Assembly (NCBI GenBank): GCA_903925515.1
Contig: CAIYFP010000184.1
Location: 1 to 17,883 of the forward strand
Origin: an uncultured Verrucomicrobiota bacterium
GTDB lineage: Bacteria; Verrucomicrobiota; Verrucomicrobiia; Limisphaerales; UBA9464
Reading direction: 5' to 3'
Length of the DNA stretch: 17,883 nucleotides
The notes below the pieces were generated by a model. The model did not search any database and had not been told where the DNA came from. It was given only the letters and a program-made list of their open reading frames with translations. Positions within the stretch are counted from its first letter, which is position 1; every line of letters begins with the position of its first letter. Position numbers and translations under genes: made by a program. Below are positions 1 to 8,482 of this stretch, piece after piece.

Positions 1-92
1 CGACCCGCCCCGCATGGCTCCCCACGCCCCAAGAGGCGACCGAGGGCGTCGATGCCGCCGAGGCCACGGACCTTGCTCGCGAGTTGTTTCAT
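1..92 (-). CDS. 5' fragment of an unrecognised gene running off the left edge
   Basis: Reading leftward from an ATG at 92-90 the frame stays open to the window edge, giving 30 residues that begin MKQLASKVRGLGGIDALGRL. A GGAGG Shine-Dalgarno sequence lies 7 bases upstream of the ATG (plus-strand CCTCC near 101-105), which is notable because most genes in this window lack one. The peptide is Gly/Leu/Arg-rich with no signal peptide or recognisable motif, so no function is proposed. It is divergent from the MFS transporter gene. It could be a chance frame; the ribosome-binding site is the main argument for a real gene. Confidence 0.4.
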   Translation of the reverse strand, partial: MKQLASKVRGLGGIDALGRLLGRGEPCGAG

Positions 93-284
93 CGCTGGAC
101 CTCCAAGGTTCGCGCCGCCTCGGCCCAACGACGGGCCTAGCCCTGCCGTGATCCCAAGCCGCCCCGTCCGTCGCCCTCGGCACCACCCGGGCGCATGGCT
201 CCCATGCGCCGTTTCAATCGCCCGGGCTGCGAGGGCCACGGATTCCGCTTCCATGGCGGGTCGTTCGGCCAAGCCTTGCCCCGG

Positions 285-1535
285 ATGACGTTGGAGGAGC
301 GCACGGCGGTCACGACACGACGCGAGCGGTGGCGCTCGCTTTGCGCCGGTGCCATCGAGACGGCCGGAAACACCTTCCTGCTTCTCGTCGCCACGCGCGC
401 CTTCTCGGCCGGCGCCACCCTCAAGGCATGGGTCGCCGCCGGGGGCAGCATCGGCCTCCTCCTCAGCCCCGTGACCATCAACTGGGTCCAGTCCACCGGC
501 CGCAGACCCGCCGCCGTCGCCTCAAGGATGCTCGCGTGCAGCGCCGTCGCCATGTCCCTCGCCGCCCTGATGCCCGCGTCGTGGGGCGCCGCGTTTGCCG
601 CCTGCTGCGTCCTCGCCCTCGCCATGCCCTTTTCCTCCATCCCGTTGCTCACGCAGGTCTATCAGGACAACTACCCGGCCGATCGCCGCGGACGCCTCTT
701 CTCCCAAGCCATCGTCATCCGCATCGCCATCGCCATCGCCTTCGGCGCCGTCGCCGGTTGGTGGCTTGACCCCCTGCCCCGCCCCGGGGCGACCGCGTTC
801 CTCGCGGCGTGCGGCGCCGTCCTCGACGCGATTCCCGGACGCGAACGATGGCTGGTCGCGGCGTTCTCCGCCGCCTTCGCGGGTGCCGCATGGAGCGTCG
901 CGGGCATCCCGTCCTCGCCCCTGCCCGCCGCGGCGGGCTCCCACCCCCTGCATGCCATGAGGTACGTCTGGACAGACCCCGTCTTCAGGAACGCGCTCGT
1001 CGCATGGATGCTGATGGGCTTTGCCAACCTTGCCATGCTGCCGCTCCGCGTGGAATACCTTGGCAACCCCCGGCACGGCCTCGGCATGGACGCCACCCGC
1101 ATCGCCCTCTACACGCTCGTCATCCCCAACATGGCACGGCTGCTCCTGAGCCCGGTCTGGGGACGGCTCTTCGACCGCATGAACTTCTTCGCCCTGCGTT
1201 GCACCCTCAACGTGGGGTTCGCGGCGGGCATCGCTGCCTTCTTCACCTCCAACTCCACGGCCGGGCTTGTCCTCGGAGCCATCGTGTACGGTGTCTCCAA
1301 CGCCGGCGGCGACGTCGCATGGTCGCTCTGGACCACCAAGGTGGCCCCACCTGAACGCGTCGCCGACTACATGTCCGTCCATACGTTCCTCACTGGCATC
1401 CGAGGCGTGCTCGCGCCCTTCGCCGCCTTCTGGGCCATCCAGCACGCCACCCCCGCCCAGATGGGCTGGGGCGCCGGCATCATGATCCTCGCCGCCACCA
1501 CCCTCCTGCTCCCCGACATCCGGCGCCGCACTTGA
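285..1535 (+). CDS. MFS-type membrane transporter
   Basis: This is a 416-residue polytopic membrane protein with about a dozen hydrophobic segments separated by short Arg-rich loops, as in the major facilitator superfamily. The loop after the early helices (QDNYPADRRGRLFSQ) and a second one near residue 300 (WGRLFDRMNFF) resemble the basic MFS loops (G-R-x-F/L-D-R). The protein would sit in the inner membrane; the substrate cannot be read from the sequence. I chose ATG 285 (MTLEERTAV) because the 30 residues added by the upstream ATG at 195 are not membrane-like and look like read-through of non-coding DNA; neither start has a Shine-Dalgarno site. ribE follows 32 bp downstream on the same strand, so co-transcription is likely. 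A flavin-related substrate is only a guess from that position. Confidence 0.8.
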   Translation: MTLEERTAVTTRRERWRSLCAGAIETAGNTFLLLVATRAFSAGATLKAWVAAGGSIGLLLSPVTINWVQSTGRRPAAVASRMLACSAVAMSLAALMPASWGAAFAACCVLALAMPFSSIPLLTQVYQDNYPADRRGRLFSQAIVIRIAIAIAFGAVAGWWLDPLPRPGATAFLAACGAVLDAIPGRERWLVAAFSAAFAGAAWSVAGIPSSPLPAAAGSHPLHAMRYVWTDPVFRNALVAWMLMGFANLAMLPLRVEYLGNPRHGLGMDATRIALYTLVIPNMARLLLSPVWGRLFDRMNFFALRCTLNVGFAAGIAAFFTSNSTAGLVLGAIVYGVSNAGGDVAWSLWTTKVAPPERVADYMSVHTFLTGIRGVLAPFAAFWAIQHATPAQMGWGAGIMILAATTLLLPDIRRRT

Positions 1536-1567
1536 CCTTCCCCCGGTTCCGTGGTTCCTCCCCGATC

Positions 1568-2194
1568 ATGTTCACGGGAATCGTCGAGGAGGCCGGGCGC
1601 GTGGCCTTGATCGAGCAAGGAGCATCGTCCATCCGCCTCGTGGTGGAGGCGTCCGTGGCGGGAACAGGCGCCCGCCTCGGCGACAGCATCGCCGTCAATG
1701 GATGCTGCCTCACCCTCGTGTCCAATCGCCGCAACGGCCGCAAGCGGATGCTCGCCTTCGATCTCCTCGCCGAGACATGGCGTCGCACCAGCATCGGCGA
1801 CGCCATGGTCGGCACCCTCGTCAACCTCGAGCGCTCCCTTGCCGTCGGCGACCGCATCGGCGGCCACTTCGTCACCGGCCATGTCGATGGCACCGGCGTC
1901 ATCCGACGCTGGGAACGCGAAGGCCGGGACCATGTGCTCGACGTCGAGGCGCCCGTCGCCCTGCGCCGCTACCTTGTCCAGAAGGGCTCCATCACGGTCG
2001 ATGGCATCTCGCTCACCGTCGCCGAGGTCCTCCCAAAGGGATTCCGAATCTGGATCATCCCGCACACGCTCGAGGTGACGGCCCTTCGCGATCGCAAGGC
2101 AGGTGACCGCGTCAACCTCGAGGCCGACATGTTGGCCAAATACGTTGAACGATTCGTCCCTCCCACCGCCCGCCGCCCATCCCCGGCCCGCTAG
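1568..2194 (+). CDS. ribE: riboflavin synthase (alpha chain)
   Basis: The 208-residue product begins with the family-invariant MFTGIVEE, which fixes the start at ATG 1568. Riboflavin synthase dismutates two molecules of 6,7-dimethyl-8-ribityllumazine to riboflavin and 5-amino-6-ribitylaminouracil, in the cytoplasm as a trimer. Two tandem lumazine-binding barrels are visible: NGCCLT at residues 44-49 in the first; GHVDGTG at 104-110 opens the second, with the matching DGISLT at 145-150. The C-terminal NLEADMLAKYVER helix (183-195) is typical of the family. The length is normal, with a short Pro/Arg-rich tail. No Shine-Dalgarno site is seen before the ATG. No other rib gene or FMN riboswitch is visible in the window, so the pathway is dispersed here. 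Confidence 0.96.
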   Translation: MFTGIVEEAGRVALIEQGASSIRLVVEASVAGTGARLGDSIAVNGCCLTLVSNRRNGRKRMLAFDLLAETWRRTSIGDAMVGTLVNLERSLAVGDRIGGHFVTGHVDGTGVIRRWEREGRDHVLDVEAPVALRRYLVQKGSITVDGISLTVAEVLPKGFRIWIIPHTLEVTALRDRKAGDRVNLEADMLAKYVERFVPPTARRPSPAR

Positions 2195-2354
2195 CCGGCC
2201 CTTCGGCATGGTTGACCGGAGGAACGCGCCCTCCGGCACCCCCGTCCTCGGCGCCTCCACCCGCGACAACGCCGTCCGTGTCGCGACGAGGTCGCCACGC
2301 AACCCGGGGATCACGCCCCCTCCCCAAGGCTGGCGTTGGCCCAATCCGACGCCT

Positions 2355-2360
2355 TATCCT
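2355..2360 (+). promoter_or_regulatory. possible -10 element for a leaderless start of the fusion gene
   Basis: TATCCT ends 6 bases before ATG 2367, the position expected of a -10 box if transcription begins at the start codon. No good -35 is seen at the right spacing and there is no Shine-Dalgarno site. Similar hexamers sit at the same distance before serS and metF. This is weak evidence on its own. Confidence 0.25.
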
Positions 2361-2366
2361 CAGGTC

Positions 2367-5300
2367 ATGCGAGCGAACCCGCCGGACACGGAAGCCCATG
2401 GGGGCTCCCGCGATTTCAGGGCGACCCCGACCCCGGACAGGGCCGGGGCACTCCCTGCTGCCGGAGCGTCTCCGGCATGCGGTGGTCCCGGGCTCGCCGT
2501 GTGGCGGGCCATGGTCACCGCCCGCTGGATCGACCGCGTCGAGATGGAACTGGTCCATCGCGGGGAGGCCTTCTTCCATGTCGGCGGCGCGGGCCACGAG
2601 GCGAGCGCGGCGTTGGCGTGCCACCTCGACGCGGAGGATTGGCTGCACCTGCACTACCGGGACAAGGCCTTGATGCTGGCCCGCGGCATGACCCCGCTCG
2701 ACTTCTTCCACGGCTTGGTCTGCACGCGGGATTCGCACTCGGCCGGGCGCCAGATGAGTGCCCATCTCAGCGCCCCGCGCCTGCGGGTCCTCAGCATGGT
2801 GGCCCCCGTGGGCAACAACGCCCTCCATGCCGTGGGCGTCGCCCATGAAATCCGGAGCAAGCGCCACGCCCGCCCTCAAGGCGGCCATGCACTCGTCGTG
2901 TGCGCGATGGGCGACGGCACAACGCAGCAAGGGGAGGTGCTGGAGGCAATCTCGGAGGCGGCGCGGGAGTCGTTGCCGGTCTTGTTCCTCGTCGAGGACA
3001 ACGGGCTCGCCATCTCCACCCACACGGCCGGGCGCACCTTTTATTCCCATGGCGACACCGCTCCCGACGCGTTCATGGGCATCCCGATCCACCGGCTCGA
3101 CGGCACGGACCCGTCCGGATGCATCGAGGCCTTCGGAACCATCGTGGCACGGATGCGCACGGAAGGACGGCCGGCCCTCGTCGTCCTGAGGGTCCAAAGG
3201 CTGACCCATCACACGAACGCCGACGACGAACGCGTGTACCGGCCCGAGGAGGAGATGGCGGCAGCACGAAAGGATGCGGACCCGATCGTCCTGTTGTCGC
3301 TCAAGCTTTTGGCCGAGGGCATGTCGCAGGCCGAGCTCGATGCGCTGGGCCGCCATGTCGAGACGGAGGTTCGGGCGGCGGCGGACACGGCGCTGGCATG
3401 CCCCAATCCCGATCCGAACCACGACGCGCGCGAACCATGGAAGGGCCCGGCCACCCATGAGGCGCCGGGCGCGCCGCTGGCCGGGCCCGTCACGATGCTC
3501 GCCGCGATGCGGAACGTGCTGCATGACGCGCTCGCGGGCGACCCGTCGGTGTCGTTGCTGGGCCAGGACATCGAGGATCCCAAGGGGGACGTGTTCGGCC
3601 TGACGCGGGGGCTGAGCCGCGAGTTCCCGGGGCGCGTGGTGAACTCCGCGTTGTCCGAGAGCCTGATCGTGGGGCAAAGCATTGGCAGGGCGCTGGCCGG
3701 CGGTCGTCCGGTCGCCTGCATCCAGTTCGCGGACTTCCTCCCGCTCTGCTTCAACCAAGTCGCGAGCGAGCTGGGCTCGATCTGGTGGCGCACGGATGGC
3801 GGATGGCGGGCACCCGTGCTCATCCTTGCCCCGTGCGGCGGCTACCGGCCCGGCCTTGGCCCGTTCCATGCCCAGACCTTCGAGTCCACCTTCGCCCATG
3901 TTCCCGGGCTTGACGTCCTCATGCCCTCCAACGCGCTCGACGCGGCCGGGATGCTCCGTGCCGCGCTCGAAGGCGGGCGCCCCACGCTTTTCCTGTACCC
4001 CAAGGTCCTGCTCAACGACGCCAGCGTCGCCGCGCACGCGGATCTTTCGATGGTGCGCATTCCGCCCGGACGCGCCCGGGTCGTTCGCGAGGGCGCGCAC
4101 GTCACGCTGGTAGCATGGGGCGCCACGGTTCCCCTGTGCGATCGTGCCGCGACCGAGCTGGCCCCGGCCGGCGTTCGCGCCGAGGTCATCGACCTCCGAT
4201 CCATAAGCCCATGGGACGATCAAGCCGTCCTCGCCAGCGTCCGCAAGACCCGGCGCCTTGTCGTCGTCCATGAGGACAACCGCACGTGCGGCTTCGGGGC
4301 CGAGGTCGCCGCCACGGTCGCCGAGCGCGCCGGCGTCCCCGTCGCGGTCCGGCGGATCACGCGACCCGACACCTACGTCCCCTGCAACTACGCCAACCAG
4401 CTCGCCGTGCTGCCCTCGGCCGGGAGGATCATCGAGGCCGCCGCGCAACTGTGCGGGCTGGAGTTCTCGGAGGAACCTGCCAACGAGGACGTCCCCGGGG
4501 CGGAGCACATCCTCGAGGCGGCGGGCACAAGCCCGGCGGACCAGAACGTCACCGTGGTTGCATGGAAGGTGCGAGAGGGCGCGGCCGTGAAGGCTGGCGA
4601 CCTTCTTGCCGAATGCGAGGCCGACAAGGCGACCTTTGATCTTCGCGCGCCCGTGTCCGGCGTCATTCGGGGCCTGGTGCCCGCGGACGAGCGGGTCACG
4701 ATCGGCACACCCATCGCGCGCATCCAGACACCGGCCGGGAACCACGCGCGCGTCCGGCGCATTCCCGTCGAGGGGCGGCGTCGCATCACGGGCGCGGTGA
4801 AGGTCACGGATGGCGTCACGCCGTCCATGACCACGGCACCCGTGGAATCGCACGGACGCAAGGCATGGGTCGGCCTGCGAGGCCTGAGCTTCGTCACGGG
4901 CTCGCGCGAAGTGACCAACGAGGATTTGCTGGCCCGTTTCCCGGGAAGGACGACCGACGACATCGTCCAGCGGACCGGGATCGTGAGACGGAATTGGTGC
5001 GAGCCCGGGGAGACGGTGCTCGACCTTGCGGAACGGGCGGCGCGAAAGGCCTTGGCCTCGGCGGGGATCGGGATCCGGGACCTGTGCGGCATCATCGTGA
5101 GCACCAGCACGCCGCTTGAGGTGAGCCCGAGCTTGGCCTGCCGTTTGCAACACGCCCTCGCCGGAGGGGAGGCACAGGACGACGTGGCCGCCTACGACGT
5201 CCTCGCCGCATGCAGCGGCTGGCTCTACGCCTTGCAGCAGGCCCATGACGCCTGCGTCGCCCGCCCCGGCACCCGCTACCTCGTGGTGACCGCCGAGGCG

Positions 5301-5831
5301 ATGTCCCGGTTCCTGGACCCGGCGGACTTCGACACCGCCATCGTCTTCGGGGACGCCGCGACCGCCGTCGTCGTCGAGGGGGGACCCGCGGCGGCCAACG
5401 CTCCCCTGCGCTTGCACCGGCCCCTGCTCTCGGCACGCGGCGAGGATGGCTCCATCCTCAACATCGGCCGCATCCGCGACGGGCACTGCGCCCCGGTCGC
5501 CATGCACGGGGTGAAGGTGTTCCCCCTCGCCGTTCGGCAGATGAACACCATGCTGCGCGCAGCCTGCATCGACGCCGGGACCACCATCGAGGACCTCGCG
5601 TGGATCGTCCCGCACCAGGCCAACGGCCGCATCATCTCGGCCGCCCAGCAACGCTCGGGCGTTCCCGCCGACCGCGTCGTCAGCAACGTCGCGCGCCACG
5701 GCAACACCTCCTCCTCCAGCATTCCCATCGCCATGGCCGAGATGCTCGCTGAGGGCCGGTCCGGGCGCGTCGGCATGGCGGCGTTTGGCGGCGGGTTCAC
5801 CTTTGCCGCCGCCGTGGCGGAGATGGGCTGA
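2367..5831 (+). CDS. fused 2-oxoacid dehydrogenase E1 alpha-E1 beta, lipoyl domain and ketoacyl-ACP synthase III
   Basis: One uninterrupted 1154-residue frame carries four modules. E1 alpha (about 48-350) has the thiamine diphosphate motif GDG at 182-184 and Asn212 in EDNGLAIST. E1 beta (about 371-695) has the likely cofactor-activating Glu431 (ALSESLIVG) and His501 (GPFHAQTFE). A lipoyl domain (about 712-790) has the attachment Lys754 in EADKATF. A complete KASIII domain (about 832-1154) has the full catalytic triad: Cys949 (AACSGW), His1083 (VPHQANGRIIS) and Asn1113 (RHGNTSSSS). E1 decarboxylates 2-oxoacids and acylates a lipoyl group; KASIII condenses an acyl starter with malonyl-ACP. Together they suggest a self-contained priming enzyme for (branched) fatty acids or a polyketide. 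There is no E2 acyltransferase domain. ATG 2367 leaves 45-50 disordered residues before E1; ATG 2511 is a shorter alternative, and the open frame reaches back to 2103 inside ribE. Substrate specificity is inferred. Confidence 0.9.
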   Translation: MRANPPDTEAHGGSRDFRATPTPDRAGALPAAGASPACGGPGLAVWRAMVTARWIDRVEMELVHRGEAFFHVGGAGHEASAALACHLDAEDWLHLHYRDKALMLARGMTPLDFFHGLVCTRDSHSAGRQMSAHLSAPRLRVLSMVAPVGNNALHAVGVAHEIRSKRHARPQGGHALVVCAMGDGTTQQGEVLEAISEAARESLPVLFLVEDNGLAISTHTAGRTFYSHGDTAPDAFMGIPIHRLDGTDPSGCIEAFGTIVARMRTEGRPALVVLRVQRLTHHTNADDERVYRPEEEMAAARKDADPIVLLSLKLLAEGMSQAELDALGRHVETEVRAAADTALACPNPDPNHDAREPWKGPATHEAPGAPLAGPVTMLAAMRNVLHDALAGDPSVSLLGQDIEDPKGDVFGLTRGLSREFPGRVVNSALSESLIVGQSIGRALAGGRPVACIQFADFLPLCFNQVASELGSIWWRTDGGWRAPVLILAPCGGYRPGLGPFHAQTFESTFAHVPGLDVLMPSNALDAAGMLRAALEGGRPTLFLYPKVLLNDASVAAHADLSMVRIPPGRARVVREGAHVTLVAWGATVPLCDRAATELAPAGVRAEVIDLRSISPWDDQAVLASVRKTRRLVVVHEDNRTCGFGAEVAATVAERAGVPVAVRRITRPDTYVPCNYANQLAVLPSAGRIIEAAAQLCGLEFSEEPANEDVPGAEHILEAAGTSPADQNVTVVAWKVREGAAVKAGDLLAECEADKATFDLRAPVSGVIRGLVPADERVTIGTPIARIQTPAGNHARVRRIPVEGRRRITGAVKVTDGVTPSMTTAPVESHGRKAWVGLRGLSFVTGSREVTNEDLLARFPGRTTDDIVQRTGIVRRNWCEPGETVLDLAERAARKALASAGIGIRDLCGIIVSTSTPLEVSPSLACRLQHALAGGEAQDDVAAYDVLAACSGWLYALQQAHDACVARPGTRYLVVTAEAMSRFLDPADFDTAIVFGDAATAVVVEGGPAAANAPLRLHRPLLSARGEDGSILNIGRIRDGHCAPVAMHGVKVFPLAVRQMNTMLRAACIDAGTTIEDLAWIVPHQANGRIISAAQQRSGVPADRVVSNVARHGNTSSSSIPIAMAEMLAEGRSGRVGMAAFGGGFTFAAAVAEMG

Positions 5832-5833
5832 GC

Positions 5834-5849
5834 GCGGCCGGGTGGCCGC
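5834..5849 (+). other. perfect 6-bp hairpin just after the fusion gene stop
   Basis: GCGGCC and GGCCGC flank a four-base GGGT loop, starting 3 bases after the TGA. No T-run follows, so it is not a standard intrinsic terminator. It may stabilise the mRNA 3' end or be a chance GC-rich palindrome. Confidence 0.3.
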
Positions 5850-5877
5850 CCATGGAAGGGTGGCATCAAGTTCCGGA

Positions 5878-5905
5878 TTGCCCGCCGCGCCGCCGTTCCC
5901 ATCCT
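5878..5905 (+). promoter_or_regulatory. possible leaderless promoter for serS
   Basis: TTGCCC (5878-5883), a 16-base spacer and CATCCT (5900-5905) end 7 bases before the serS ATG at 5913. There is no Shine-Dalgarno site. The arrangement matches that before metF, which is the main reason to note it; each box is a weak match to the sigma-70 consensus. Confidence 0.3.
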
Positions 5906-5912
5906 CGCCCGC

Positions 5913-7223
5913 ATGCTGGACATCAAGTTGCTGCGGGAAAAACCCGACTTCGTTCGCGAACGGCTCGCCGCCCGGCGCGGCGGGGACGACGCCAAGGTCG
6001 CCGAGGTGCTGGCCGAGGACGAGCGAAGGCGCAACGCACTTGCGGAGACCGAGAAGCTCAAGGCCCGCCGCAACAGCGCCTCCAAGGAAATCGGGGCGTT
6101 GATGGCCCAGAAAAAGGCCGCCGAAGCCGACGCCATGAAGGCCGAGGTTCGTTCGATTGGCGATCGCATCGCGGAACTGGACCGCGAGGTCGCCGACGCC
6201 GTGGCTCGGCGAGACGATTTGCTCCTTTCCATCCCCAACCTCCCGCACCCCTCCGTCGCCCATGGAGCCACGGCCGAGGACAACCCGGAGATTCGTCGTT
6301 GGGGCAGCCCGCCGGCATTCCCATTCAAGCCCCTCAACCATGTCGCGCTCTGCGAGAAGCTTCGGCTGATCGACTTCGCGCGCGGCGCCAAGCTGAGCGG
6401 CTCGGGCTTCCTGCTCTACACCGGCTGGGGCGCCCGCCTTGAGCGCGCCCTCATCAACTTCCTCCTCGAGCTTCACCAGAACGAGCACGGCTACCGCGAG
6501 GTCGCACCCCCCTACATCGTCGGCGAGCACTGCATGGTGGGCGTGGGCCAGTTCCCCAAGTTCAAGGACCAAGCCTATGCCGTTCAGGAGGGCCTCGACG
6601 CATCCACCCTCGGCAAGCTCTACCTCCTCCCCACCGCGGAGGCCCCCGTCGCCAACATCCATCGCGAGGAAATCCTACTCGGCCCCGACCTGCCCGTCCG
6701 TTACGTCGCCTACTCACCCTGCTTCCGCGCCGAGGCGGGCGCCGCCGGGGTTGGCACCCGCGGCATGATCCGTGTCCACCAGTTCGACAAGGTCGAGCTC
6801 ATCAAGATCGTCCACCCCGACTCCAGCTACGACGAGCTCGCGTCCATGGTCCGCAACGCCGAGACCGTCCTCCAACGCCTCGGCCTCCACTACCGCGTCA
6901 TTAACCTGTGCACCGGCGACATGGGCTTCGCCTCCGCCATGACTTACGACATCGAGGTCTGGGCCCCCGGCCAAGGCCAGTTCCTCGAAGTCTCAAGCTG
7001 CTCCAACTGCGAGGACTACCAAGCCCGCCGCATGAACCTCCGCTTCAAGGACCCCGTCTCCGGCGACAACCGCTTCCCCCACATCCTCAACGGTTCCGGC
7101 ACCGCGCTGGCCCGCCTCTTTGTTGCCCTCGTCGAAACCCATCAGCAAGCCGACGGCTCCATCCTCGTTCCCGAACCGCTCAGGCCCTACCTCAAGGCCG
7201 ATACCATCCCTGCCGGTTCCTGA
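5913..7223 (+). CDS. serS: seryl-tRNA synthetase
   Basis: This 436-residue protein is a full-length class II seryl-tRNA synthetase, which charges tRNA-Ser in the cytoplasm. It starts with the family-typical MLDIKLLREKPD. Residues about 30-105 form the charged, Ala-rich antiparallel coiled coil that grips the tRNA. The catalytic core shows the TAE serine-binding loop at 241-243, motif 2 (FRAEAG, 271-276, followed by the GTRGMIRVHQF loop) and motif 3 (GSGTALAR, 394-401). No Shine-Dalgarno site precedes the ATG. The last 37 bases overlap the 3' end of the convergent ARPP-1 gene. The preceding fusion gene is 81 bp upstream on the same strand. Nothing unusual is seen in the protein. Confidence 0.97.
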   Translation: MLDIKLLREKPDFVRERLAARRGGDDAKVAEVLAEDERRRNALAETEKLKARRNSASKEIGALMAQKKAAEADAMKAEVRSIGDRIAELDREVADAVARRDDLLLSIPNLPHPSVAHGATAEDNPEIRRWGSPPAFPFKPLNHVALCEKLRLIDFARGAKLSGSGFLLYTGWGARLERALINFLLELHQNEHGYREVAPPYIVGEHCMVGVGQFPKFKDQAYAVQEGLDASTLGKLYLLPTAEAPVANIHREEILLGPDLPVRYVAYSPCFRAEAGAAGVGTRGMIRVHQFDKVELIKIVHPDSSYDELASMVRNAETVLQRLGLHYRVINLCTGDMGFASAMTYDIEVWAPGQGQFLEVSSCSNCEDYQARRMNLRFKDPVSGDNRFPHILNGSGTALARLFVALVETHQQADGSILVPEPLRPYLKADTIPAGS

Positions 7224-8350
7224 ACCGGTTCCCGCGCCTCGACGCGATCCAAGGCGGCCGCGACATCAACCCGCTGCCAGCCGCCGTGCAACACCTCCCC
7301 CGCCTGCATCAGGGCCGCGCCCACCCAATGGGAGGACACGTGCTCCTCCATCTGCCCCTCGCCGGTGGCCCGACTTGCCGTTCCCGGCACCCTCGCCAAA
7401 TCGTGCATGACCGCCCTCGCGCGCCTTCCCCATTCCTCGCTTCCTACCTCGTCCGCTGCCATCGCGTCCAACCCCCGCCACGAATCTGGCTTGCCGTTCC
7501 CGGGATGCACCCACCCCTTGGGTCCGCCCCGCGAGCCCATGCCGGCCGAATTCTGGCATGAACCCGTCCCACCGCCGCCCACCTTCGACGGCCCGGCCCA
7601 CGGCCACGGAGCCAGCACGCCCCGCAACATCTTGCCGTGCCAACGACGCCATGCCGCCGGTCGTGAAACCACCTCCAGCGCAACCCACTCCCCATCGACC
7701 GCCACCAACCAGCCCACCTGCCCGGGAACCCATGCGACCCGCTGCTCCGCCGCATCCCATCGACTGGCTTCCTGTGCCTGCCACTCCGCCAACGTGCGCC
7801 CCGTGCCCATCCGGGCTCGCCATCCCTCCAGACCCCGCCATGCCGCCGCCTGAATGGCGTCCTGATCGGGTTCGCCGGCCGCGCCCACTCCCCGGGCCAA
7901 GCGCATCTCACGCCTCAGGCCGATCGGCGCGACCGCCCCGGAATCCCCCAGCGCTGGCCCCGTCCCGGCCCCGTGGTAATGCCAGCGCCCCGGCTCGCTG
8001 CATGCCACGGCCACCCGGGCATCCGCCCCGGAAGCCAGCATCACGCTGGTGGTCATAACCCGGTTTTGCTTCCCGCCCGACCATTCCTCTCCCTCGAGCA
8101 TCAGCACCGGAAGCTCGCCCCGGTTCTGGACATGAACGCGGCTCACCTCGCCGGCGGGCGGAACCTCCGTCACCAGCAACTCACCCCGCGCCATCGCCTC
8201 GGGCATGGGACGGTAACCCGGCCCCTTTCCATGCCCTTGCCCCTCGCCGCCCTCGCCCGGCCGCCCAAGCGGCACCAACCAAACGCTCCCGCAACGCTCC
8301 GCCTTGCCGAACCTCAGCCCCTCCAACATCCCGGCTATCCATCCGTGCAT
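7187..8350 (-). CDS. ARPP-1 family (DUF6569-like) protein of unknown function
   Basis: The 387-residue product matches the ARPP-1 family, known from metal- and rhodanese/phosphatase-associated contexts but without a proven activity. Signature stretches, numbered from ATG 8350, are PVLMLEGEEWSGGKQNRVM (about 81-99), CSEPGRWHY (about 117-125) and GWLVAVDGEWVALEV (about 213-227), followed by the conserved WHGKMLRGVL. I chose ATG 8350 because it has an AGGAGG site 9 bases upstream (plus-strand CCTCCT at 8360-8365); a GTG at 8392 and an ATG at 8380 are in-frame alternatives lacking it. No signal peptide or membrane segment is seen. A Gly/Ser-rich stretch of about 40 residues interrupts the C-terminal part of the domain. 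The 3' end overlaps that of serS by 37 bp. Function unknown. Confidence 0.78.
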   Translation of the reverse strand: MHGWIAGMLEGLRFGKAERCGSVWLVPLGRPGEGGEGQGHGKGPGYRPMPEAMARGELLVTEVPPAGEVSRVHVQNRGELPVLMLEGEEWSGGKQNRVMTTSVMLASGADARVAVACSEPGRWHYHGAGTGPALGDSGAVAPIGLRREMRLARGVGAAGEPDQDAIQAAAWRGLEGWRARMGTGRTLAEWQAQEASRWDAAEQRVAWVPGQVGWLVAVDGEWVALEVVSRPAAWRRWHGKMLRGVLAPWPWAGPSKVGGGGTGSCQNSAGMGSRGGPKGWVHPGNGKPDSWRGLDAMAADEVGSEEWGRRARAVMHDLARVPGTASRATGEGQMEEHVSSHWVGAALMQAGEVLHGGWQRVDVAAALDRVEAREPVQEPAGMVSALR

Positions 8351-8482
8351 ACCAGCTTGCCTCCTGCCAACGGGCACCATGCCCCATGACACTGCACTTC
8401 ATCGGAGGAAGAGGCTGATTGCTTACGCCGCGCTTCGGGGCGCGCACCCTTGCCCGATGCGCCCCGCCCCGTCCGGCCCGGC

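Noticed and set aside
93..284. Possible coding sequence before the MFS gene (frames at 52-288 and from ATG 195)
   Set aside because: Both give Pro/Arg/Ala-rich peptides without motifs or a ribosome-binding site. I see only an intergenic gap between two divergent genes.
2103..2366. Upstream extension of the fusion gene frame into ribE
   Set aside because: The extra residues overlap the end of ribE in another frame, are Pro/Arg-rich and lie outside the E1 domain; ATG 2367 or 2511 is more plausible.
2112..6662. 1516-codon open frame on the minus strand
   Set aside because: It is antisense to the fusion gene and serS, both with unmistakable motifs. Its product is a Gly/Arg/Asp/His-rich sequence without domain structure, typical of shadow frames in G+C-rich DNA.
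8429..8444. 5-bp GC hairpin (CGCGC/GCGCG, loop TTCGGG) between glgP and the ARPP-1 gene
   Set aside because: It lies 39 bases past the glgP stop but has no T-run on either strand, and GC palindromes this short are common here; not called a terminator.
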